Shown piece by piece: positions 55,851 to 64,000 of a stretch of 64,000 nucleotides of DNA. The position numbers and the translations under genes are program-made. The DNA comes from Datisca glomerata. Lineage: Eukaryota > Streptophyta > Magnoliopsida > Cucurbitales > Datiscaceae. The stretch's first letter is position 1. Each line of letters starts with the position of its first letter. The DNA lies in assembly GCA_003255025.1 (NCBI GenBank), contig QANY01006190.1, positions 844,317 to 908,316 of the forward strand, given 5' to 3'. The notes beneath the pieces are model-generated. The model had not been told where the DNA came from, did not search any database, and was given only the letters and a program-made list of their open reading frames with translations.

Positions 55851-58165
55851 TATGGTTGCAATGTATCGTTGCTTCCACTTATCATTGTTACCCAGATCAT
55901 GAGTTTAATAATTGGGATAACACTGAGTTGTCAATGCTTCTTAGGAACTTTTAAGAGTGACAAGCTAATTTCGAATTCCTAAAAGCTCAACCCAACGTCT
56001 GAAAAAAACTTTTGCTTTGTATTTCCTTATTGTGTTTCGTCTATTTTTAGTCATCTCCTAGTTTCAATTCTTGTTTTGTTTTATTTGCGTTTCTATTCAT
56101 TTCAAAGTTAATAAATTTTAATTCTTAATTCATTGATGTCATATTCTTGCATCTCTCTCATTTCTTTCCTTTCACCCAACAAACCAACTCAGATTAGGAA
56201 TAATGATTTTGAAAGTAAAATTTGAAAGTAAAAGCATAAGCACTATCAGGTGAATGAAGACATTTTTAGTGAAGATGCAGATAAAAGTGAAGAGAATCTT
56301 TTCTCTAGTGAATGAAGATATTACAAAAAAGATATTATTCTTAACTGAGGTCATGTTATTATTAATTTACTTCTGATTGGACATGATGGAGAGGCCTTCT
56401 TTTTACAATCCCAAACACTTTTATTCATTGCAAGCCCAATTGAGCTAAAAAAAAGAAAAAAAAATCTTCATTTCAGGACACCCAACCAATAATCACTCCT
56501 TACACTGGTGCAATTATTATTTTTATCAAAGTACATGTCTCAAAAGTTTCTTAAACTGGGGTAAAAGGAAACGACAAAGGAAAAAAAGAAAAATCAACAA
56601 AAAATATTACAAATGCAAAAAAAGGTCAAACTCAAGTGAGCCTTATGATATTTTTAAGAGTGTCCTTGTACATTAGGGAAAAATTTGTTAAAAAAAAAAT
56701 TCCAAATGAATTATTCAAAACTAGGGGCAATTGTTGTAAAAACATTCTTATAAACCTCTTGTACTCGTTTGGTTTCTTAAGACAAAATGTCCAAACCTAC
56801 ATTGGGGCAGTCCTCGTTTGGAAAGATCCTCGATGCTGATCATTGATTACTTGATATCAATTCTTTTGGAAGCATATAAACCCTATCCTAGATTACAGTC
56901 CAAATAAAAGTCCTCTTCATATCAATAAGATCTATCTACAATAAGAGCATGCCTTTAAATAAGTTAATACCTCAATATATATCTGTCATGAGCAAGACAC
57001 CACCTTTAAAAAAATGAAAAAAAGAAAAAAAATAGAAAAAAAGAAAAGAAAAAAGGAGAACAAATAAAGATAGAAAGAAAAGAATGATCATTATGAGTGT
57101 GGAAATTGGTATGTGAAATAATTTAATTCTCAAAAGAATCATTCTACAAGTGGAAAAAATTTTATTCCATAATTTTTTCTCATATAATCTCTTCAAATAT
57201 TTGTTTATCAACATTTTTTTGTCAATAAAAAACCTTTTAGTCACAATATCCATACCATACTTATTTTCTCTATTTATTTTCTCCAACATCCAGAACATGT
57301 AGATGACATTGCAAATTACTCTTGAAATTACTTAGAAGCATGACTTTTGGCAAAAAAAGAGAGAGAAAAGAAAAATAAAAAGTTTGAGGCCTTGATGAAA
57401 GCCTAAAAGGGCACCATTAGCGAAAGAAAAATGGAGGGACATATGTCACAATGTATAATATAAGAGCGTTTGAAGCTATCTGAAAGGACGCCATGAGCAA
57501 GAAGGGGAATGTAGCTACAAAACAATATCATGTGGATATTTACACAAGTACACGTGAAGAAGAGAGGAAGAAAAAAAGGAAGTCATTTTTATTTCCACCA
57601 TTGGCAAAAAGCTGAATACTGGGCATGATCCATGACAAATAGCACATAAAATCCTCTATTATATGCTCGATATCTCGTTGTCAATCTATGATCCTAGTCC
57701 AAGCGACTGCTCTAAATGATGATGGAGATGATCACAATGACCAATTTTTGAAAAAACAATATCATAAGATTCTCTTAAAATGTTCACAATCGTATAGTGT
57801 GTTCACACTGCCATGATCATCTTACTTCTATTTCATAGACATGCATCATACTAATTGTTTTCATTTCAAATCATCAAGAACATTCATGGCCATATTTGTC
57901 AACTTTCAAAAAATCATTAAATAATTTTCTTACAAATGTTCATAATCATGCATAGCATGCATGCATTCAAAATCATTATTTTACATTTATATTCAAGAAT
58001 TACGATGAATAGACATGCATTACATTGCTTGTTTTGATACAATTCAAATGCATGAATCATTTAACGATATTTTTTTGAAATCCACGCATGACTTTTTAGC
58101 ATTTAGCTGCATTAGTCTAGCTTTAGCTACCATATGGATCTTGTATAAATAAGATCAAAATAATT
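55851..58165 (+). other. Noncoding interior of gypsy element
   Basis: AT-rich with purine-rich blocks (56440-56630, 57000-57090, 57350-57380). Short frames on either strand are unsupported. pol would be expected here in an autonomous relative; none is seen. Confidence 0.6.
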
Positions 58166-58169
58166 TTAA

Positions 58170-59395
58170 TATCTCTAGTTAAATCAAACCTGAATTGAGT
58201 CGAGGTCGAAGCCTGTGTTTATACAGGTCTGTTTTCCTTTTGAATAACTCCGGTAAAATCGAACCCAAATTGAGTCGAGGTCAAAGTCTGCGTCTATCTA
58301 GGTCCGTTTCTTTTCAAATATCTCTGGTTAAATCAAACCCAACTTGAGTCCAAGTCGAAGCCTGTGTCCATCTAGATCCATTTTCTTCCAAATATCTCGA
58401 TTAAATTGAATCCGAATTGAGTCGAGGTCAAAGTCTGTGTCTATGCAGGTCCGTTTTCCTTTCGAATATCTCCAGTTAAATCGAACCTAAATTTAGTCGA
58501 GGTTGAAGCCTGCGTCTTTTCAGGTCCATATCCTTTTCAAATATCTTCGGTTAAATCGAACCCGAATTAAATCGAGGTCGAAGCCCGGTGTCAGTGCCTG
58601 GTCCATCTCAATTAATATGGTTAAATCGAACCCACATCGAGTCGAGGTGAAAGCCTACGTCTATCCAGGTCTGTTTTCTTTTCAAATATTTTCAGTTAAA
58701 TCAAACCCGAATTAAGTTGAGGTCGAAGCCCGCTGTCAGCACCTGGTCCTTTTCAATTAATATGGTTAAATCGAACCCTCATCGAGTTGAGGTCGAAGCA
58801 TGTGTCTATCTAGGTCCGTTTCTTTATTTTTGGTTAAATCGAACCCGAATTCAGTCGAGGTCGAAGCTTGTGTCTATCCATGACCGTTTCTTTTCAAATA
58901 TCTTCAGTTAAATCAAACCTGAATTGAGTCGAGGTCAAAGCCCGGTGTCAGCGTCTGGTCCGTTTCAATTAATATGGTCAAATCAAACCCAAATTGAGTT
59001 GAGATCGAAACTTGTGTCTAACCAGGTCCATTTTTCTTCCAACATCTCGGTTAAATTGAATGCGAACTGAGTTGAGGTCAAAACCTGTGTTTATCCATGT
59101 CCATTTCTTTTCAAACATCTTTGCTTAAATCGATCCCGAATTGAGTCGATGTAAAATCTCAGTGCCAGGGCATGGTCTGTTTTAATTAATATGTTTACAT
59201 CAAACTCGAATTGAGTCCAGGTCAAAGCCTATGTTTAACTATGTTCGTTTTCCTTTTTAATATCTCAGTTAAATCGAACCCAAATTGAGACGAGGTCGAA
59301 GCTCGGTTTCAGCACCAGGTCCGTTTCAATTAATATGGTTAAATCGAACTTGAATTGAGTCAAGGTCAAAGCCTATGTATATCTAATTTCATTTT
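58170..59395 (+). repeat. 75-bp tandem array in the gypsy 3' untranslated region
   Basis: About 16 units of roughly 70-78 bp. Each carries GTTAAATCGAACCCGAATTG, AGTCGAGGTCGAAGCC(T/C), then either TGTGTCTATCCAGGTCCGTTT or a CGGTGTCAGC-CTGGTCCG variant. It lies just before the purine tract and 3' LTR. Tat elements are known to carry variable tandem repeats at this position that can seed satellites. Confidence 0.85.
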
Positions 59396-59525
59396 ACATT
59401 TCTGTTATTTCATAAAGCCCTAATAAGTCAATGTATCTATTCCCCTTATCCAGGTAGTATTTTTTCATACCTTTCAAAATACTTAATAACACATTTGTAC
59501 ACCATCTAAGTTCAGAAGCATGCAT

Positions 59526-59537
59526 AAAGGGGGTGGC
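59526..59537 (+). other. Polypurine tract of gypsy element
   Basis: AAAGGGGGTGGC immediately precedes the 3' LTR. Confidence 0.7.
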
Positions 59538-61234
59538 TGTATATACCATATTTTGTATGGTCTAATACTTTAAATACACACACATTTTTTTGGATATATA
59601 ATAGTCTAAGTCTATATGTATGATTTGAAAAAAATTAGCCCAATGACTAAAAATATGAAAAATGGTCCAAAAACTAAAAAATAAAAAAAGAGCAAAATGA
59701 CTAAAAGTAAAAAGTGAAACCCTGAATTTACCTATAAATAGAGAGAAGGTCTTCACTTGAGGGTTATTTTTGGAGAGAGAAAGATAGGTCTTTTGAAGAG
59801 AGAAATGAAAGTGTTGAGAGAGAAGGAGAAGATATTTTTAAGAGAGAGAGTGAGAAATATGAGAGATTTTCTAAGAGAGAAAGAAAGAGAGTTTACATTT
59901 ATGTTCATCTACTATTATTCATCTTCTCTCATTCTTTTACTTAAGATAATTTAAATTTTTTGCACATTAACTAACAAGATATATTGTCCATTGTTCTTCA
60001 TCATTTCTCTTTCATACTCGTGTAGTGTATATTCTTTGTTTCCTTTTCCATAAATAAAAATCGAAGTGTTTGTTCATTTTTCTTAAATTTTGTTTACTCT
60101 TAATCTTGGTTTTTATTTTAATGCATTGATAATTTTCTTACTATTTTAAAATGAGATATATTTGTCATTAACTCAATCAATGGGGATGAGGATAAAACCT
60201 TTGAAATGTGCCAAATTTATTCAATGTGAATCAACCCTTTAATGAGTTAAAAGTGTACATTGTAAGCAAAAGAATCCCCTATGATAATTTCTCATACATA
60301 AAAAATACATAAAATATCATGTAGAGAGTTGAACATTTATATGGATAAAGATTATGCAAATATTAAAGGTTTGAATCCCTTTTTAATATTCTCACTAGTG
60401 CATTTTCTAGATCTTTTTTTGAAATACTAATTTGAATTAGTTACCGTCCATGATCATTCTTTTGCTATTTGATTAGCAATGATGGAAGAAAATAATAATG
60501 GTAATTAGTAAACTAAGTAGTTCAAAATAAAAAAAATATATATATACCCCAAAAAATATTTTATTTTATTTTAAAATTTTATTCATCTTTTTTTTATATG
60601 ACGCTCGATTAAACTAGTTATTTTTATTTTACTATTTGATTAGCAATGATTTGAAGAAAATAAAATAATGGTAACTATTAGATTATGTAGTAAAAAGTGT
60701 TATGCCTTTGCTAATTTTGTAATTATATATATACATATATTATTTTATGAAATTAAACATTTACATATATCGTATTATTTTATAGAGAATTTAATATTTA
60801 TTTTTGATATTATAAGTATACAATATTATATAAAAATATAAAAATTAAAAAAAGAGAGTGTTGGACAACCCTCCACTTTTTAATATTTTTAATTTAAAGT
60901 TCTTTTTCTTTATTTTTTTCTTTTCTTTTGATTGTATTTTAATTGTTTTTCTTTATATTTTTTTTCTTTTCTTAACACATAATCATTTGTTTCACTTCAC
61001 CTCTTTTTTATATCTCTTCTTTTACATGTTCCACAAATTATTTTCCACTTTGCATAATTTTCTCCACCTTTACCATCTTACAACTACATGTAATTTTAAT
61101 TTTTCATCTATTTATTTCTTTGTTTATATATTATTAATATAGCTTTCTTTTCATCTTTATTTATTAGCACTCTTATATTATTATGTTTAAAATGTGATTC
61201 ATGTCTCATTCATTTATATCAACACACACACACA

Positions 61235-61280
<46 letters not shown>

Positions 61281-61874
61281 TGTATGTGATTTATGTTCTA
61301 TTCACTTGTAATAACATGTATATGCTTGAGTCATAAAATAACAAGTAAATTTAAATATTTATAATTTTTTACTAAAATTCCGACGACGGACTTTTAGATT
61401 TTTGGGATACCAAATTTCTCGAACTACTGAGGTGATGAGTTATTTTTCAGAATACCAAGAATAACTCCAATAATACTTTGATTTAAAAAAATTAAAATTA
61501 AAAATTTACTTTTCAATGGTTTTTGTACCACCCATTAAATGTCATTTATTTTGATTCATGTTATGATACAAAAAAGTATTTAATGAGACATTTAAAAATA
61601 AATTTCTTTCACTTTTATTTATTCATTTCTTTTCAATATAATTTAGATATCGTTTGATTGAATTTGAAAATAATTTTAATAATGAGTGTTGTGGTGCTAA
61701 TACATTCCCTACACACATATGACTCTCGGATCAATTTTGAGTTTTCATAGACTAAAATATTTATTTTTAAAATTGAGTGATAAATCATGCCCTAAAATGA
61801 TTTATGACGACTTCGATTTCATTTCTTTAAAATGATTTTCAATCACCGTTTCACGTCGTATGCACGTTGCGACA
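59538..61874 (+). repeat. 3' LTR of gypsy element (2337 bp)
   Basis: Begins TGTATATACCATATTTTG and ends CACGTTGCGACA, followed by TTCAG (61875-61879). CCTATAAATAGAG near 59731 is the likely promoter TATA. A (CA)n microsatellite at 61220-61275 is absent from the 5' LTR. Confidence 0.88.
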
Positions 61875-61879
61875 TTCAG

Positions 61880-62969
61880 TTTGGTTTTTCTTTATGTTTC
61901 AGCTCAAGATCATGTATCGATAAAGGTGGTTGGTGTTATTATCTGTTAGCAGTTACGCATAAATGTTAAAGTTTGATCGAAATGAATATTATTCTTCTCC
62001 AGCAGTTCTCTATAAGAGATATTTGACATTTTAAATATAATTTTTGACATTTTATTTGAATTTTATGCAAAATTTTGAAAAAATATTGCACGAATTTTAA
62101 TCTGTTGGTATTTTTTTATTATCAAATTTTGAAGAATTTTATTAATAACGTTAGTGCATAGAAATTTATCTACAATAATTTGTCTAATGGATTTTTGCTA
62201 GACCACAGGAAAAACTACTTTTCTTAATTAAAAATTATCTCTATAATTATTTTTTAAAATGTTTGAATTTGACTTAGTTAATAAATAATTTATTGACTTG
62301 GTCAAACTTAGGTCAAACCCAATCAATTAATTAATCTTTAATTTTCATAAAATTAAAAATTAAAAATTAATTTTAAAATTACATTAATTTCAAAATTTAA
62401 AAAATAATAGATAGAGTTAGGGTTATCATAAAACTGTGTAGTGATAATATGTTGGTATCGGGATTTTTATGAAACTTTCCTAGATGTCACAACAGTTGCC
62501 ACCAATGATTACACTCTCTCACCGCCGTCGGACATCCACTGCCAGTGCCAATTATTTGGCAGGCTCGCCGCCTGAGCTGATTTTTTTGGCGGCGTTACCA
62601 TCACTAGAATACCGGCAGGGCCAGTGCCAAAAATCCTCTTTTTGGTGCCTGCGCTGGAATTCCCTATGAATTCTTCTTTTTGATTTTTCCTCCGCGTTCA
62701 TCTTGTGTATTCTTCATCTTCTCGCGATCGGAATAGTTACAATTTAATATTCAAAATAAAATTACAAAAATCCCTACACCCCAAATCATCTTACACAAGA
62801 TCTAAGGAAAAATTAAAGAATAAAGCCTAACCCAATAATCACCATACGATTAACGATCCATTATTTAACCATACATTAAAAAAACCAACCATCCATTCAT
62901 TCACAAATATCAAAATATATTATGAACAATGCAGGACACCCCCACAATATTTGATATACAAATATATAA
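61880..62969. other. Intergenic or retroelement interior, no gene recognised
   Basis: AT-rich to 62480. A GC-richer block at 62490-62720 lies just inside the putative minus-strand LTR element and could be its leader. The 61-codon frame there is not supported. Confidence 0.4.
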
Positions 62970-62990
62970 TGACCGCTCTGATATCAATTG

Positions 62991-63660
62991 TTGGAAAATG
63001 CGACGCTCGTGCAGCGGAAGCATGGTAGCTTTTTAAAAAAATATTAAAAATGAATCTTTTTCGATAAAAGAATTCCAAAATAAAATATTTTATTGAAATA
63101 CTCTTTTCAATCAAGATCCATTATATATTTGTAGTCAATATCAAACGTCATTGCAAATCAACGATCTTGCGTTCCCACGAACAATGGACTTCGAGATCCA
63201 CACCAAGATCTTCCAAGCCAATTCTCAAACACACTAGGATATGTGTGGGCATGTAGAATAATTTAAAGACACATTTTATGTTTCTAGATTTACTCAACAC
63301 ATGAGATCTAGAGATTTACTAAGAGTGATTAATTTATTGAGACAATCCTTTGAGAGAATATGATGATGATTCTGTGAGAGTTTTTTTATTAACTTTTAAT
63401 CACATAGAAAAATCACCCTAATAGTAACTGTGTTCTCACCTCCCTATCAACACTGAAGCCAATAGGATAATATCTATATATTTTCTAGATAATAGCATAT
63501 CATATTTTTAGGGATAAAATGAAAATAATATTTAATTTCAAAATTACCATTGTAGTGGACCCACTATAATTTGTGCACAACTGTAGCGCCGTGTGGCACT
63601 ACAGTATTACACCATCACTACTATAGTGCCACGTGACACTACAGTAGTCCAAGACAATTT
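62991..63660 (-). mobile_element. Putative 5' LTR of a minus-strand retroelement
   Basis: Plus-strand GCTCTGATATCAAT followed by TGTTGGAAAATGCG is, on the minus strand, an LTR ending ...CCAACA and then ATTGATATCAGAGC, one change from the usual methionine-tRNA primer site. The outer LTR end is not clear; no internal proteins are visible to the left. Could be a solo or short non-autonomous element. Confidence 0.4.
63583..63642. repeat. Tandem/inverted GTAGTGCCACGTG repeat
   Basis: Two near-palindromic units, TGTAGCGCCGTGTGGCACTACAG and TATAGTGCCACGTGACACTACAG, lie 20 bp apart and can pair with themselves or each other. Confidence 0.5.
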
Positions 63661-63689
63661 CTGATTCCCAATCAGGCTTTGACCTTGAC

Positions 63690-64000
63690 TCGATGTAGGT
63701 TTGATTTAACCATGTTAATTGAAACGGACCAGTCGCTGACACCGAGCTTCGACCTCGACTCAATTTGGGTTTGATTTAACTGAAGATATTTGAAAAGAAA
63801 ACGGACCTGGATAGACACATGCTCGGACCTGGATTCAATTCAGGTTCGATTTAACCAGAGATATTGAAAAGAAACAGACCTAGATAGACGCAGACTTTGA
63901 CCTCGACTCAATTTGGGTTCGATTTAACTGGAGATATTTGAAAGGAAAATGAACCTGGGTAGACACATGCTTCGACCTCGACTCAATACTGTTTGATTTA
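63690..64000 (-). repeat. Inverted copy of the gypsy 3'-UTR tandem array (continues past window)
   Basis: At least five units such as CTCGACTCAATTTGGGTTTG and ACGGACCTGGATAGACACATG are reverse complements of the 58170-59395 units, with similar 60-76 bp spacing. A second element of the family, or a freed satellite, in opposite orientation. Confidence 0.8.

Larger units (their letters stand above)
51776..61874 (+). mobile_element. Ty3/gypsy (Tat-like) gag-only element, 10.1 kb
   Basis: Two long LTRs (51776-54020 and 59538-61874) with TG...CA ends, duplication TTCAG, primer-binding-site-like GCTTGGCAACTCCTCTGGGG after the 5' LTR and a purine tract AAAGGGGGTGGC before the 3' LTR. The 5.5-kb interior has a Tat-type gag remnant and a 75-bp tandem array before the purine tract. 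No reverse transcriptase or integrase is recognisable. This matches the known class of large gag-only (TR-GAG) non-autonomous elements that depend on relatives for polymerase. Confidence 0.85.

Noticed and set aside
56972..57298. Minus-strand 108-codon frame (ENKYGMDIVTKRFFI...)
   Set aside because: Low-complexity Phe/Leu half, no known domain, and it lies in the noncoding interior of the gypsy element.

Overview
This is nuclear DNA from a dicot plant. It is AT-rich, has spliced genes with GT/AG introns, and contains many plant transposon families. It also holds a decayed copy of the plastid gene ndhB, so it is not organellar DNA. I could not fix the species. About 60-70% of the window is recognisable transposon or satellite DNA; host genes survive as islands.

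Left part (1-20.5 kb): a terminal-inverted-repeat element carrying a GC-rich, organelle-like insert (1-1200) precedes the last exon of a subtilase (1340-1890). An RPA1-like single-strand-DNA-binding protein gene starts near 3.2 kb and resumes at 17.7 kb. It is split by a 13,554-bp Mutator-like element (MULE, 4039-17592) flanked by the 9-bp duplication TGGATACTT. The MULE carries a ULP1-type protease gene (+), a FAR1/MURA-type transposase gene (-), a plant-mobile-domain gene (-), a 77-bp-arm hairpin and a fold-back satellite. All its genes are broken. A 131-bp deletion derivative with its own 9-bp duplication (GCTTTCTCA) lies 1.45 kb downstream.

Middle (20.5-45 kb): a minus-strand Ty1/copia relic (20.5-26.2 kb) has its gag split by a plastid ndhB fragment. 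The one apparently complete host gene follows: a three-exon, 525-codon CRM-domain protein (26850-28782). A second minus-strand copia relic (30.5-34.4 kb) has lost its integrase core to a GA-rich microsatellite and is bordered by a pyrimidine microsatellite. Next come a 1.9-kb array of short palindromes, a hAT-like element (38478-39360), a CACTA element with an assembly gap (40847-42872) and a second copy of the TIR element seen at the left edge (42999-43670).

Right part (45-64 kb): a small cluster of secreted-peptide-like genes (45172-51703). The intron of the second copy contains a full-length copia element (45674-50303, duplication GTTCT). A 10.1-kb Ty3/gypsy element with 2.2-2.3 kb LTRs follows (51776-61874, duplication TTCAG). 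It has only a gag remnant and a tandem-repeat 3' untranslated region. The window ends with a putative minus-strand LTR and an inverted copy of the same tandem repeat.

No coordinated gene system is visible. The strongest biology is the layered history of transposon insertion into host genes and the several self-complementary repeats that could feed small-RNA pathways. All identities rest on reading translations and repeats by eye; no database search was run.
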